DNA of 64,000 bases from Pseudomonadota bacterium. Lineage in GTDB: Bacteria > Pseudomonadota > Alphaproteobacteria > Sphingomonadales > Sphingomonadaceae. The stretch lies in contig JBCBSU010000001.1 in assembly GCA_039818985.1 (NCBI GenBank), positions 1,762,367-1,826,366 on the forward strand. The letters are read 5' to 3'. Shown here piece after piece: positions 10,500 through 20,875 of the stretch (position 1 is the first letter of the stretch; every line of letters starts with the position of its first letter). Position numbers and translations under genes: made by a program. The notes below the pieces were generated by a model. The model was not told the DNA's origin. It was given only the letters and a program-made list of their open reading frames with translations, and made no database searches.

Positions 10500-10504
10500 A
10501 AAAA

Positions 10505-10867
10505 TTATCCATCAAGGCCGGTGATGGCGTCTTCCAGAGAGGCCAGGCTGAATGGCTTGGCGAGCATTTTTACCGGTGCCATACCATCCGGTGGGGTGAC
10601 GGCGCTGTCGCCGCTGGCGATGAGAAAGGGGATGCCTTGTTGCTGCAGATGCGCCGCCAGTGCCCAGCTTTCGCCGTCGGAAAGGTTGATGTCGAGAATC
10701 GCTGCATCAACGCCACCGCGCTCAAGCGCCGCCATGGCATCAGCGTTGCTGTCGACCACTGCGGCAACATCATGGCCCGCCGCATCAAGAATATCCTCAA
10801 GCAACATGGCGATCATCGCCTCATCCTCGGCGACCAGAAAAGTCCTGCGCGATTCAGCGTCAGCCAT
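10505..10867 (-). CDS. Single-domain response regulator
   Basis: A 120-residue stand-alone receiver domain with the acidic pocket (AEDE near residue 15), phosphoacceptor D59 in AAILDINL and the conserved lysine K104 in LAKPF. There is no output domain, so it would signal by protein contact or act as a phosphate sink. The ATG at 10867 follows the cckA stop by two bases, so it is almost certainly co-transcribed with cckA. It is not an obvious DivK or CpdR by sequence; I leave it unnamed. Confidence 0.9.
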   Translation of the reverse strand: MADAESRRTFLVAEDEAMIAMLLEDILDAAGHDVAAVVDSNADAMAALERGGVDAAILDINLSDGESWALAAHLQQQGIPFLIASGDSAVTPPDGMAPVKMLAKPFSLASLEDAITGLDG

Positions 10868-10869
10868 GA

Positions 10870-13344
10870 CTATGCCTTCTCCCTGCTGCGGCGCAGCGCC
10901 TGCCCGGCGCTCTCGCAAATCTGCGCCACGCTGAACGGTTTGGGCAAAAAGCCCATATTGTCGACATCAATCGACTTGCGCAGCTGTTCCTCGGCATAGC
11001 CCGACATGAAGATCAACGGCACATCGGGTGCACGCTCGCGGATGATCCGCGCCATGGCAGGGCCGTCCATCACCGGCATCACCACATCGCTGATCACCAG
11101 ATCGATGACATTGTCATGCGCGGCAAACTGTTCAAGTCCGTCCTCGCCGTCACCGGCGGTGATCACGCTATAGCCCTGTCGGGTCAGCGCGCGCTCGGCG
11201 ACGGCGCGCACCATGTCCTCATCCTCGACCAGCAAGATGGTGCCACTGCCCCCCAGATAGTCATTGGGCTCGTCAGGGGGATCGTACAGCGTTTTCCCCT
11301 CGGGTTCGGCGGCGGTCTCACCGCGTATGTCATGCACCGGAAAATAAAGCGTGAAGCTGGTGCCCCTGCCTATGGCAGAGTCGACGAAGATATAACCGCC
11401 CGATTGTTTGACGATGCCATAGACAGTGGACAGCCCGAGCCCGGTGCCCTTGCCGACATCCTTGGTGGTGAAGAAGGGTTCGAAAATCTTGGCCTGATTC
11501 TCGGCGCTGATGCCGCAGCCCTCATCGCGCACGACAATCGCCGAATAGTCGGCAACCGGCAATATGTCGCTGTTCATCGCGCGCACGTCGCCGGACGAGA
11601 CTCGGCGCGTCTCGATGGCTAATATACCGCCATCCGGCATCGCGTCGCGGGCATTGACGGCCAGGTTCATGATCACCTGTTCGAGCTGGCCGGGGTCGGC
11701 ACGGATGGCGCCGAGATTGCGGTCGTGCCGCACTTCCAGCGTCACCTTCTCGCCTATCAGCCGGTTGAGCAGGTGCGAGGTCTCGGCGATAACATCCGGT
11801 AATTGCAAGATTTGTGGTCGTAGCGTCTGCTGCCGTGAAAAGGCGAGCAGCTGGCGGGTCAGGCTGGCGGCACGGGCGGAGTTATTCTTGATCTGCTGGA
11901 TATCGTCATAATCGCCATCGCCCGGGCTGTGGCGCAGCAGCATCAGATCGCAATGGCCGAGAATCGCGGTCAGCACATTGTTGAAATCATGCGCGACGCC
12001 ACCGGCCAGCTGGCCCACTGCCTGCATCTTGGTCGCCTGCGCCACCTGACGCTTGAGCGTCGCCTCCTCGCTATTGTCCCGCAACGACAACAGCACCGCC
12101 GCATCGCCAAGCCCGCGTACCCCGGCGACATTGAGCGAGATCGGCTCATCGGGCTGATGTTTGAGCCGCACCGCCAGATCGCCTCCCTGGGGCGGCCCTG
12201 AAGCGAAGCGGCGAATGGTGTCAGCCAGCGCCGCCTTGTCCTCGGCAATTACCAGATCGCCCGGATAGGGAGGCAGCGCCTCATCATCGAGGCCGCTGGC
12301 ACGGGTAAAGGCGCCATTGGCAAACAGAAAGCGGCCATCGCGATTCACCATGGCCAGGCCAAAGGGCAGCAGCGAGAACATCAGCTCGACCTGCATCAGT
12401 TCCGCCCCCTTGCGCGCCGAAACTTCCTGGCGATCGAGCAACAGCAGCAGCGCCGGATGATCACTTTCACGGCGTTCGGCCGAGCCATTCTGGTCGGCGA
12501 GCGGGATATGCACCAGTTGCAGCGCCGGTCCGGTCTGCCCCTCGCGCTCGAAAAAGATGTTCTGCGCATCATCGACCCGCAGGAAGCTGGCAAAATCACG
12601 ACCAATCAGGTTGGTGTTGCCATCGCCGACAGCGCGCAGGGCAAAGGCGCTGTTGGCCGAGCGGATACGCCCTTCGGGCCCGACAACAGCGGTTATCAGT
12701 CCGGCCTCGCCCGCAGCACGACCGGCAAAGCCGCCGACCAGCCGCTTTGCCTCCTCGACCAGACTGGCCTGCAACACCGCGCGGAAACGCCAGAGCAAAT
12801 GGTCATCGCCGCGGCCGATGCGCAGCACCTCCAGTTCATAGGCATTGCCGAGATGGCGTACCGAATCGGCCTGGGCATCGCCATCACGCCACGCGGCGCG
12901 CCCTGCCTGCTGGACAATCGTATCACTGCCACTGTCGAGCTTGAGGTCGGTCGGTGGCAGATAGTCGCCAAATATCTCGGCGTACAGGCCGTTGGCGCAG
13001 ACCAACCGTCCGGCGCGATCCGTGATGGCAATAAGCTGGTTGCTTTGATCGGCCACGGCAGCGGTGATGGTCCAGTCGGCGATAAATTCCTCTGCCGACC
13101 GATCATCGGCCACCATCGAGACATAGAACCATATCAAAGCAGCGAAGAACAGCATTGCCGCCGCCAGCAGAAGCGCGATCATGACATTGTCGGTCAGCAA
13201 ATAGGCCAGCGCCACCGTTGCCACCAGCCCGGCCATAATCGCCCCGGCAGTGAGCGGTGCCATGCCGGTCACGCCGTCATCAGCGGCGACCAGTCCTTCC
13301 ATCCGACCATTGCCCGGCAGCGCCTGTTTCAACCCTTGCTTCAT
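10870..13344 (-). CDS. cckA: Hybrid sensor histidine kinase CckA
   Basis: An 824-residue membrane hybrid kinase. Two transmembrane helices lie at about residues 30-77, followed by PAS-like domains (about 95-430). The HisKA domain has phosphoacceptor H452 in GGVAHDFNN, the HATPase domain has N, G1 and G2 boxes (NLAVNARDA, RDEGCGIS, GKGTGLGLS), and the receiver domain has D753 in LVISDVVMP. This order and the HDFNNVLTAI motif are those of CckA, which in alphaproteobacteria phosphorylates CtrA and CpdR via ChpT to control the cell cycle. A single receiver gene follows directly. Confidence 0.93.
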   Translation of the reverse strand: MKQGLKQALPGNGRMEGLVAADDGVTGMAPLTAGAIMAGLVATVALAYLLTDNVMIALLLAAAMLFFAALIWFYVSMVADDRSAEEFIADWTITAAVADQSNQLIAITDRAGRLVCANGLYAEIFGDYLPPTDLKLDSGSDTIVQQAGRAAWRDGDAQADSVRHLGNAYELEVLRIGRGDDHLLWRFRAVLQASLVEEAKRLVGGFAGRAAGEAGLITAVVGPEGRIRSANSAFALRAVGDGNTNLIGRDFASFLRVDDAQNIFFEREGQTGPALQLVHIPLADQNGSAERRESDHPALLLLLDRQEVSARKGAELMQVELMFSLLPFGLAMVNRDGRFLFANGAFTRASGLDDEALPPYPGDLVIAEDKAALADTIRRFASGPPQGGDLAVRLKHQPDEPISLNVAGVRGLGDAAVLLSLRDNSEEATLKRQVAQATKMQAVGQLAGGVAHDFNNVLTAILGHCDLMLLRHSPGDGDYDDIQQIKNNSARAASLTRQLLAFSRQQTLRPQILQLPDVIAETSHLLNRLIGEKVTLEVRHDRNLGAIRADPGQLEQVIMNLAVNARDAMPDGGILAIETRRVSSGDVRAMNSDILPVADYSAIVVRDEGCGISAENQAKIFEPFFTTKDVGKGTGLGLSTVYGIVKQSGGYIFVDSAIGRGTSFTLYFPVHDIRGETAAEPEGKTLYDPPDEPNDYLGGSGTILLVEDEDMVRAVAERALTRQGYSVITAGDGEDGLEQFAAHDNVIDLVISDVVMPVMDGPAMARIIRERAPDVPLIFMSGYAEEQLRKSIDVDNMGFLPKPFSVAQICESAGQALRRSREKA

Positions 13345-13445
13345 GCTGTTTTCGCTTTAGTCGGATTTGGCTGGCAAAGGCAATTCGCGTTGGCGCCGAA
13401 ACACAAGGCTGTGCATGAAATGCCGCTTTTGACAAAGTGCTGGCG

Positions 13446-13994
13446 TCAGGCGCCGCGGCGCAGCGCCATCTGCGAGCGCTGCCTTTTACGGCCGATCCAG
13501 TAGCGCCAGCCAAAGGAGCTGACGACATAGCCGAGCGAGGCGAAGACAATCGCCAGCACCGCAAAACCAAAGGCCGTCACACCGGCTTCGAGGAACAGCC
13601 AGTTGATCCACTCGCCCAAGGTGCTGCGCATCTGGGTATTGAGCGGCTCACCATAGGTCATCGCGTCGATCTGCAGGATGAAATCACCGACCTTGTTGGC
13701 CGCGACGATCCAGAATGGATAGGTGAAGGGATTGGTGATGAAGGTGGTCAGCGCCGCCACCGGCACATTGGCGCGCAGCGGCAGTGCCAGAAAGGCCGCA
13801 ACGAAAATCTGGCCCAGCGGAATCAGAAACGCCGCCAGCATGCCCAGCGCCACACCACGCGGCACCGAGCGGCGGGTAAAACGCCACAGCTCGGAGCGCA
13901 AAACCCGTCCAGCTATGGGGCGCATATATTTGTTGCGCTCCATACCCTCGCGTGTCGGCATCTTGTTCACGATCCAGGCGATTATGCGCTTCAT
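13446..13994 (-). CDS. DUF2062 membrane protein
   Basis: A 182-residue DUF2062 protein with about three hydrophobic segments (about 50-70, 75-100 and 135-160). The conserved ITNPFTYPFWIVAANKVG-type motif (TNPxT-xP) lies in the middle. The biological role of the family is unknown, although distant members are fused to glycosyltransferases. It lies 27 bases downstream of smpB on the same strand and upstream of cckA. Confidence 0.88.
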   Translation of the reverse strand: MKRIIAWIVNKMPTREGMERNKYMRPIAGRVLRSELWRFTRRSVPRGVALGMLAAFLIPLGQIFVAAFLALPLRANVPVAALTTFITNPFTYPFWIVAANKVGDFILQIDAMTYGEPLNTQMRSTLGEWINWLFLEAGVTAFGFAVLAIVFASLGYVVSSFGWRYWIGRKRQRSQMALRRGA

Positions 13995-14021
13995 CGTGAA
14001 TGGCCACCATCGTGGTAAATA

Positions 14022-14504
14022 TTACCCATTATCTTTAAGTAGGCGTCCCTGCTCGCGTTTCCAATCGCGCTCCTTGATTGTCGCGCGTTTGTCGGGTGCC
14101 TTTTTGCCCTTTGCCAACGCCAGCTCGACCTTGGCCCGGCCCTTCTGGTTGAAATAGATCGACAGCGGCACCAGCGTCATGCCCTTGCGGGCCACCGCGC
14201 CATGCAGTTTCTGGATTTCGCGGCCATGGAGCAGCAATTTGCGCGGCCGCTTCGGCTCATGGTTGAAGCGGTTGCCGTGGCTGAATTCGGGGATATTGGC
14301 ATTGACCAGCCATACTTCGCCATCATTGATCTCGGCATAGCTCTCGGCAATCGAACCCTCGCCAAAACGCAGCGATTTTACCTCGGTGCCGGTCAGCGCA
14401 ATGCCGGCCTCGAACACGTCATCGATGGCATAGTCGAAGCGCGCGCGCCGGTTCTCGGCGACGGTCTTGGCCTTGTCGAAACTACTGGGTTTGGGGCGTG
14501 CCAT
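14022..14504 (-). CDS. smpB: SsrA-binding protein SmpB
   Basis: A 160-residue SmpB, the partner of tmRNA in ribosome rescue. It has the oligonucleotide-binding barrel with the conserved [14 protein letters not shown] (residues 33-46), NIPEF and [12 protein letters not shown] motifs and the basic C-terminal tail ([15 protein letters not shown]) that enters the mRNA channel. The true start is MARPKPSS at 14504; longer forms would run into dapA, whose stop lies 5 bases upstream. The tmRNA gene itself is not in this window. Confidence 0.97.
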   Translation of the reverse strand: MARPKPSSFDKAKTVAENRRARFDYAIDDVFEAGIALTGTEVKSLRFGEGSIAESYAEINDGEVWLVNANIPEFSHGNRFNHEPKRPRKLLLHGREIQKLHGAVARKGMTLVPLSIYFNQKGRAKVELALAKGKKAPDKRATIKERDWKREQGRLLKDNG

Positions 14505-14509
14505 GGCGC

Positions 14510-15391
14510 TTATTTCTGTATCAGCCCCGCATGCGCCAGCGCGGCATCGACCGCCGCCTTGGCTTCCGCGCTTGGCGGCGTCATCGGCAGTCGCAAATCG
14601 GCGGAAAAATCGGGCCTGAGGCAATTGAGCGCATATTTGACCGGCCCCGGCGAGGCATCGGCGAACAGCGCCCTGTGTAACGGGTATAGCCGGTCCTGCA
14701 ATGCCAGCGCCTGATTCATGTCTCTGTCGTCGAGTGCCTGCTGAAATTCGGCGCATAATGCCGGGGCGACATTGGCGGTCACCGAGATGCACCCCGCCCC
14801 ACCCATGGCACGATGACCAAGTGCGACATCGTCATTGCCGGAAAGCTGACAGAATGGCTCGCCGCAATGCGCCCGGTGGTCGCTGACCCGGTCGAGTTCG
14901 CCGGTGGCATCCTTGACGCCGATGATCCAACCACTGTTTGCCATATGCGCCATGGTGGCGCAGCTGATATCTGTGACTGTGCGCGAGGGGACATTATAGG
15001 CGACAATCGGCAGGTCGCAGCCCGTTACCAGTGTTTCGAAATGCGCCAATATGCCCGCCTGGTTAGGCCGGTTATAATAAGGCGGGACCACCAGTGCCGC
15101 ATCGGCACCGGCAGCTTTGGCCGCCAGCATATGCTCCAGCGCCACTCTGGTATCATTGGAGCCGCAACCGGCAATCACCGGCACGCGTCCCGCGGCCTGC
15201 TCGATACAGACCGCAACCACATGATTATGCTCGGCAATCGTCATCGTCGCTGCTTCGCCGGTGGTGCCACAGGGTACCAGCGCACGGCTGCCGGCATCGA
15301 TCTGCCAGTCGATCAGTGCCCGGAAAGCCGCCTCGTCAAACGATCCGTCGCAAAAGGGAGTCGCCAGAGCCGGAATGGAGCCGGAAAACAT
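14510..15391 (-). CDS. dapA: 4-hydroxy-tetrahydrodipicolinate synthase
   Basis: A 293-residue DapA, condensing pyruvate and aspartate semialdehyde in lysine/diaminopimelate synthesis. It shows the GTTGEAATM substrate motif, the YNVPSRT tyrosine motif and the catalytic Schiff-base lysine in [10 protein letters not shown] chose the ATG at 15391 because GAGGAG lies 7 bases upstream; the longer frame uses a TTG inside that ribosome site. It is followed after 5 bases by smpB. Confidence 0.96.
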   Translation of the reverse strand: MFSGSIPALATPFCDGSFDEAAFRALIDWQIDAGSRALVPCGTTGEAATMTIAEHNHVVAVCIEQAAGRVPVIAGCGSNDTRVALEHMLAAKAAGADAALVVPPYYNRPNQAGILAHFETLVTGCDLPIVAYNVPSRTVTDISCATMAHMANSGWIIGVKDATGELDRVSDHRAHCGEPFCQLSGNDDVALGHRAMGGAGCISVTANVAPALCAEFQQALDDRDMNQALALQDRLYPLHRALFADASPGPVKYALNCLRPDFSADLRLPMTPPSAEAKAAVDAALAHAGLIQK

Positions 15392-15523
15392 GGATTTGCT
15401 CCTCAAAAACCGCCACAGGGTCAGGAACCCGGCGTGAAATGCATTGCGCTACGTGGCGGATCGCTGCACGATTGTGCGCCACAGGCATATTGTTCAGCGC
15501 CTGATAAGGAGCAAAGCACCATA

Positions 15524-17557
15524 ATGTCCAGCATGACATCACTTTTCCCCGCACAGAAAAACCCGGCACGCCATCTGTCCCGCTCCGCATTCGCCCTGAT
15601 CGTTGCCGGTGCACTCGCCATACCAATGGCCTGCGCCGCCCAGCCGACCGCCGAAGACAGTGGCTGGGAGCGCGCTCGCGCGGTGCTGAAGGATCGCACA
15701 TCGGGCAATATCAATGCCGCTATCGACCGCTGGGAAACGCTACGCGGATCGGACAATTACGCTTTCGAGGAATATGCCAGCTTCCTCGTCACCTATCCCG
15801 GTTGGCCCGGCGAAAGCCGGTTTCGCCGCAATGCCGAACAGGCAATCAACCTCAACAGCTATTCGCCGACCCAGGTGCTGGCCTATTTCGACCGTTTCGA
15901 ACCGGTCACCAATAGCGGACGCGCCCGTTATGCCGTCGTGCTGAACAGCGCGGGACAGTTCGAAAAAGCCCGTGAAGTGGCACGCGAGGCATGGCGCAAC
16001 GGCCCGATGACCAAGGATGACGAGACCCGGTTGATCGGCCTGTTCTCAAGTGACTTCTCGATAGCCGATCATGATGCCCGGATGGATGCACTGCTCTGGG
16101 CCAAGGCCGCGAACAGCGCCGAGACGCAGCTGAGCTTCGTGTCGCCGGAAAACCGCCCCGGCTTTGCCGCGCGGCTGGCAATGCTGCGCAAACGAGGCGT
16201 GGATCATGGCAGTCTGCCCCAGAATGTGCGCAGCGACCCCGGCTATCTCGCCGCCTATGCCATGCAGTTGCGCAACAGCGGCAATTCGATCACCGCGCGC
16301 AATCTGCTCGCCAACCGGCCAATGCTGACCCGCTATCCGGTCGATGCCGAAGAATGGTATGAAGTGCTGCTGGTCAATGCCCGCGCCGCCGCCAATGACC
16401 GGCAATGGACGCTGGCCTATAATATCGCCTCACAGGTCGATGATGCCTTTCCCAAGGGCACCGATATCAGCGGTGAGAGCCTCGGCATTCGCGACGATTA
16501 TACCAGCCTGACCTGGCTTGCCGGCACCACCGCGCTAATGGAACAGCGCCAGCCGGCCAAGGCCATTGCCATGTTTGCCCGCTATGGCAATGCCGCGCGC
16601 ACGCCGCAGACCCGCTCCAAAGGCTTTTACTGGGCCGGTCGCGCCGCCGCCGAGGCCAATGATACTGCGCAGGCGGAAAAATATTTCACCATGGCAGCGC
16701 AATATGACGATCATTTTTACGGCCAACTCGCGGTTGAGCGGCTGGGCCGCGATGTCGGTCCGTTTGCGACCGTGGACACCGACAGCATCGACATTGTCGC
16801 GCGCGGCAAGTTCGACAGCGACCCGCTGGTCCAAGCCGCGAAGCTGGTTACCCGTCGCACCGGCGACTGGCGGGTGCAGAACAGCTTTTTCCGTGCGCTT
16901 TCTGCCGATGCAGAGAGCGAGCAGGACTATCTGCTGCTCGGGCAGCTGTCGGAGCAGATCGGTCGCCGCGACCTCGCGGTGATCGCCGGACGCAGCGCCC
17001 GCGCCAATGGCTATGACCGGCTGCAAGCGGTCGCCTTTCCCGATATGCCGGTGCCCTCAGGCTATCAGAATAGCTGGACCTTTATCCACGCCGTTACCCG
17101 GCAGGAAAGCCAGTTCAGCCAGCGCGCCGTCAGCCACGCCCGGGCACGCGGCCTGATGCAGCTTCTGCCCTCAACCGCGCGCGAACAGGCAGGCAAGATC
17201 GGCCTTGCCTATAATTTCGGCTCTCTGACCGAGGATCCGCTCTATAATATTCGTCTCGGGTCGAGCTATTTCGAACGCATGCGGCGTTATTATGGCGGCA
17301 GCTATCCGCTGGCGGCTGCGGCCTATAATGCCGGACCGGGCAATGTGAACAAATGGCTGCGCCGCAATGGCGATCCCCGTACCGGAGAGATCGACATCAT
17401 CCAGTGGATCGAGGAGATTCCGATCTTCGAGACCAAGAACTATGTCCAGCGGGTACTCGAAAATGCCGTTGTCTATGATGTGATGTACCCAGACAAGGCG
17501 GGTTATAGCGGGCCCAATCGCCTGAGCCATTATCTCGGCAAGCGCACACCGGGCTGA
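15524..17557 (+). CDS. Soluble lytic murein transglycosylase (Slt70-like)
   Basis: A 677-residue periplasmic enzyme that cleaves peptidoglycan glycan strands to anhydro-muropeptides. A signal peptide (about residues 16-40) is followed by a long alpha-helical superhelix with many short repeats. The C-terminal SLT domain has catalytic glutamate E528 in TRQESQF, then the GLMQLLPSTA and AAYNAGPGNV motifs. The start at 15524 sits behind an AAGGAG ribosome site about 11 bases away; the open frame before it runs antisense to dapA and is not real. greB follows 19 bases later. Confidence 0.95.
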   Translation: MSSMTSLFPAQKNPARHLSRSAFALIVAGALAIPMACAAQPTAEDSGWERARAVLKDRTSGNINAAIDRWETLRGSDNYAFEEYASFLVTYPGWPGESRFRRNAEQAINLNSYSPTQVLAYFDRFEPVTNSGRARYAVVLNSAGQFEKAREVAREAWRNGPMTKDDETRLIGLFSSDFSIADHDARMDALLWAKAANSAETQLSFVSPENRPGFAARLAMLRKRGVDHGSLPQNVRSDPGYLAAYAMQLRNSGNSITARNLLANRPMLTRYPVDAEEWYEVLLVNARAAANDRQWTLAYNIASQVDDAFPKGTDISGESLGIRDDYTSLTWLAGTTALMEQRQPAKAIAMFARYGNAARTPQTRSKGFYWAGRAAAEANDTAQAEKYFTMAAQYDDHFYGQLAVERLGRDVGPFATVDTDSIDIVARGKFDSDPLVQAAKLVTRRTGDWRVQNSFFRALSADAESEQDYLLLGQLSEQIGRRDLAVIAGRSARANGYDRLQAVAFPDMPVPSGYQNSWTFIHAVTRQESQFSQRAVSHARARGLMQLLPSTAREQAGKIGLAYNFGSLTEDPLYNIRLGSSYFERMRRYYGGSYPLAAAAYNAGPGNVNKWLRRNGDPRTGEIDIIQWIEEIPIFETKNYVQRVLENAVVYDVMYPDKAGYSGPNRLSHYLGKRTPG

Positions 17558-17576
17558 ACCTCCCGTCTCTGCCCCG

Positions 17577-18053
17577 ATGCCGGACAAACCCAATTATATC
17601 AGCGCCAAGGGGCTGGCCGCCCTGCAGGCGCGTTATAACGCGCTGTTTCATGGCGAACGGCCGAAGGTGGTCGAGACAGTAAGCTGGGCGGCGGGCAATG
17701 GCGACCGCTCGGAAAATGGCGATTATATTTACGGCAAGAAGCGGCTGCGCGAGATCGATCGCGAAGTGCGCTATCTGTCGCGACGGATCAAACAGGCAGA
17801 GGTTATCGATCCGACAGCGCATCCCGACAAGAGCCGGGTCTATTTCGGTGCCACAGTCGAACTGGCAGATGAAGACGATAACCGCCGCACGGTAACGCTG
17901 GTCGGCGATGACGAGGCCGATGCCGGGGCCGCACGTATCGGCTGGAACGCGCCACTGGCCCGGGCGCTGCGCGGCGCAAGGATCGGCGACCTGCGTATAG
18001 TGCAACTCCCGACAGGCCCCAAAGAATGGGAGATAATCGCGATAGACTATTGA
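17577..18053 (+). CDS. greB: Transcription elongation factor GreB
   Basis: A 158-residue Gre factor, which stimulates transcript cleavage by backtracked RNA polymerase. The N-terminal coiled coil carries the acidic tip (NGDRSENGDYIYGKKRLREID, about residues 41-60, catalytic D and E present), and the C-terminal FKBP-like domain ends in the family motif (GARIGD...GPKEWEI). The YIYGKKRLRE signature favours GreB over GreA. It lies close behind the transglycosylase gene and converges on ppk2. Confidence 0.95.
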   Translation: MPDKPNYISAKGLAALQARYNALFHGERPKVVETVSWAAGNGDRSENGDYIYGKKRLREIDREVRYLSRRIKQAEVIDPTAHPDKSRVYFGATVELADEDDNRRTVTLVGDDEADAGAARIGWNAPLARALRGARIGDLRIVQLPTGPKEWEIIAIDY

Positions 18054-18063
18054 GGGTGAATGG

Positions 18064-18852
18064 TTATTTATCTTCCGGTTTATAACCGAAAGCCAGTTCC
18101 GCCATCGCCACCAGCTCCGGATCAAGCGCATCAAAACCGTCCGGCACTGCCGTTTCCAGTTGCTCGGCAATATGGGTCATCACCGCGATCCGTGCCGCTT
18201 TCTTGTTGTTGGCGTCGAATACCGCCCAAGGTGCCCAACGGGTGTCGGTACGGGCGAACATGTCGGCCATGGCAGCAAGATAATCCTCACGCCGGGCGCG
18301 GTTGCGGAAGTCCTCTGCGGTCACCTTCCAGCGTTTATGCGGTGTGTCGAGCCGTGCCTTTAGCCGCTTGTCCTGTGTTCCCTGCGTCACATGCAGGAAT
18401 ATCTTGGTCAAATGGGTGTCGCTGTCGATCTGCTGCGCCTCGAACTCATTGATTTCATCATAGCCGCGCTGCCATTCGGCTTCGCTGCAGAAACCCTCAA
18501 CACGTTCGACCAACACCCGGCCATACCAGCTGCGATCGAATACCGAGATATTGCGCGTACCCGGCAGGTTGCGCCAGAAGCGCCAGAGGAAATGGCGCTC
18601 CCTCTCCTCGCGGCTTGGCGCGCCAACCGGATAAACCTCAAAATAGCGCGGATCCCATTCGGCAGACATGCGGCGGATAATCCCGCCCTTGCCGGCAGCA
18701 TCCCAGCCCTCGAACACGATCATCGAGCGTCGGCCATGGACGATATGCGCGAAATGCGCACGCGCCAGCCGCCGCTGCACCGCCTTGAGTGCATCGGAAT
18801 AATCGCCGTCAAATGACGCGCCTTTCTCATAGTCCGAGAATTTGATGGTCAT
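18064..18852 (-). CDS. ppk2: Polyphosphate kinase 2 family protein
   Basis: A 262-residue PPK2, which transfers phosphate between polyphosphate and nucleotides. It has the Walker A-like GWDAAGKGG (residues 49-57), the FDRSWYGRVLVERV lid/Walker B motif (about 104-117) and the RWKVTAEDFRNR region. It is a one-domain enzyme. Whether it favours ADP, GDP or AMP cannot be decided by eye. It converges with greB and is followed upstream by aspS on the same strand. Confidence 0.93.
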   Translation of the reverse strand: MTIKFSDYEKGASFDGDYSDALKAVQRRLARAHFAHIVHGRRSMIVFEGWDAAGKGGIIRRMSAEWDPRYFEVYPVGAPSREERERHFLWRFWRNLPGTRNISVFDRSWYGRVLVERVEGFCSEAEWQRGYDEINEFEAQQIDSDTHLTKIFLHVTQGTQDKRLKARLDTPHKRWKVTAEDFRNRARREDYLAAMADMFARTDTRWAPWAVFDANNKKAARIAVMTHIAEQLETAVPDGFDALDPELVAMAELAFGYKPEDK

Positions 18853-18949
18853 GCTGTCCCCTAAATCTCGTCACAGGGCATAGCACAGCCTTCTTGCCAG
18901 CGCTTTAATGGACAATTGCCAACATAATCGCAGGCCGGACCGCGAACCA

Positions 18950-20734
18950 TCAGCCCTGCTTTGGCGGCTCGACCACGCGGATATGCAGCTCGCGCAGCTG
19001 TTTCAGGTCGACATGACCCGGCGCACCCATCATGAGGTCTTCGGCCTTCTGGTTCATCGGGAACAGCACCACTTCGCGCAAATTGGCTTCATCGGCGAGC
19101 AGCATCACCATGCGGTCGACACCCGGTGCCGAACCACCATGGGGCGGCGCGCCATATTTGAAGGCGTTGATCATGCCGGCAAACTCACGGTCGACATCAT
19201 CCTTGCTGTAGCCGGCAATTTCAAACGCCTTGTACATGATATCGGGCCGGTGGTTACGAATGGCCCCCGAGGACAGCTCCACCCCATTGCAGACAATGTC
19301 ATATTGCCAGGCAAGAACATCCAGCGGGTCCTGATTTTCCAGCGCCTCCATCTCGCCCTGCGGCATCGAGAAAGGGTTGTGGCTGAAATCGATTGTTTTC
19401 GTGTCCTCATCATATTCGAACATCGGGAAATCGACGATCCAGCAGAATTTGAAGCAGCCCTGTTCGATCAGGTCGAGCTGCTCGCCAATCCGGGTGCGCG
19501 CCGCACCGGCCAACTTGGCGGCATCGCTTTCCTTACCGGCGGCGAAGAACACACCGTCATTGCCGCCCAGACCCAGTTCCTCGAGCAGCCTGGCCGTGCC
19601 TTCCTCGCCATGATTCTTGGCAATCGGCCCGCCCGGTACACCTTCCTTGATATTGATATAGCCAAGCCCGGCAAAACCTTCACCCCGCGCCCAGTTGTTC
19701 ATATCATCGAAGAATTTGCGGCTGTTTGCGCCCGCGCCCGGTGCCGGAATGGCGCGGACGACACCGCCGCCAGCAGTGATCTTGTCGAACAGGCCGAAAC
19801 CGGAGCCTTTGAAATGCTCGGTGACATCGACAATCTCGATCGGATTTCTCAGATCGGGCTTGTCCGAGCCATATTTCAACATCGCTTCCTTGTACGGAAT
19901 ACGCGGGAATTCGCCCGCAGGCGTTACCGACTTGCCATTGGCAAATTCCTCGAACACGCCCGCCAGCACCGGCTCGAGCGCATTGAACACATCTTTCTGG
20001 GTAACAAAGCTCATCTCCAGGTCGAGCTGATAAAACTCGCCCGGCGAACGGTCGGCGCGCGCATCCTCATCGCGAAAGCAGGGCGCGATCTGGAAATAGC
20101 GGTCAAAACCCGCGACCATCAGCAGCTGCTTGAACATTTGCGGGGCTTGGGGCAGCGCGTAGAATTTGCCCGGATGTACCCGGCTGGGCACCAGATAGTC
20201 GCGCGCGCCCTCAGGCGACGATGCGGTCAGGATCGGCGTCTGAAACTCGGTGAAGCCCTGCCCCACCATGCGTTGGCGCAACGATGCGATAACCGCCGAG
20301 CGCAGCATGATATTGGCATGCATCTGCTCGCGGCGCAGATCGAGAAAACGATAGCGCAGGCGGATATCTTCGGGATAATCAGCCTCGCCCGCCACCGGCA
20401 TCGGTAGCTCTTCTGCCGCCGACTGCACCACGACCTCGCGCGCCACCACCTCGATCTCGCCGGTCGGCAGATTGGGGTTTACCGTCTCATCGGAGCGCGC
20501 CAGCACCTCGCCGGTCACGGTGACAACGCTCTCGCTGCGCAGCCGGTCAAGCGCCGCGAAGCACGGATTGTCGGTATCCGCAACAATCTGGGTGATGCCA
20601 TAATGGTCACGCAGATCGACAAACAGCACACCGCCATGATCGCGGGTACGATGAATCCAGCCTGAAAGACGGACCTTCTCCCCGACCTGGTCCTTGCGGA
20701 GCGCAGAACAATGGTGCGTGCGATAGCTGTGCAT
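18950..20734 (-). CDS. aspS: Aspartate--tRNA(Asp/Asn) ligase
   Basis: A 594-residue bacterial-type aspartyl-tRNA synthetase: N-terminal OB-fold anticodon domain ([14 protein letters not shown]), class II motif 2 ([10 protein letters not shown]), the bacterial GAD insertion domain in the middle and motif 3 ([12 protein letters not shown]). In alphaproteobacteria with GatCAB this enzyme is often non-discriminating; that is inference here. The start [10 protein letters not shown] at 20734 matches the family; the open frame upstream extends into the promoter region it shares with rnd. Confidence 0.97.
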   Translation of the reverse strand: MHSYRTHHCSALRKDQVGEKVRLSGWIHRTRDHGGVLFVDLRDHYGITQIVADTDNPCFAALDRLRSESVVTVTGEVLARSDETVNPNLPTGEIEVVAREVVVQSAAEELPMPVAGEADYPEDIRLRYRFLDLRREQMHANIMLRSAVIASLRQRMVGQGFTEFQTPILTASSPEGARDYLVPSRVHPGKFYALPQAPQMFKQLLMVAGFDRYFQIAPCFRDEDARADRSPGEFYQLDLEMSFVTQKDVFNALEPVLAGVFEEFANGKSVTPAGEFPRIPYKEAMLKYGSDKPDLRNPIEIVDVTEHFKGSGFGLFDKITAGGGVVRAIPAPGAGANSRKFFDDMNNWARGEGFAGLGYINIKEGVPGGPIAKNHGEEGTARLLEELGLGGNDGVFFAAGKESDAAKLAGAARTRIGEQLDLIEQGCFKFCWIVDFPMFEYDEDTKTIDFSHNPFSMPQGEMEALENQDPLDVLAWQYDIVCNGVELSSGAIRNHRPDIMYKAFEIAGYSKDDVDREFAGMINAFKYGAPPHGGSAPGVDRMVMLLADEANLREVVLFPMNQKAEDLMMGAPGHVDLKQLRELHIRVVEPPKQG

Positions 20735-20875
20735 TGTAAAATCCTGACTAAATATAGTGGACGCGGCAGCCTTGTGGGATGACATCTGCAGATCGCGCCG
20801 TAATATGTTTGCAGCGCCTAACACAGATGAGACAATCATTTGTCAAGCCGCGTCGGCAGCTTTAAGAGCAATTTC

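Noticed and set aside
14813-15523. N-terminal extension of the lytic transglycosylase frame
   Set aside because: It runs antisense to dapA; the signal peptide and ribosome site place the start at 15524.
18908-20407. A 499-codon open frame on the plus strand opposite aspS
   Set aside because: It mirrors the aspS codons, has no domain features and no promoter or ribosome site; long antisense frames are common in GC-rich genes. The same holds for 20843-22078 opposite rnd and 3339-4721 opposite the RluA and PaiB region.
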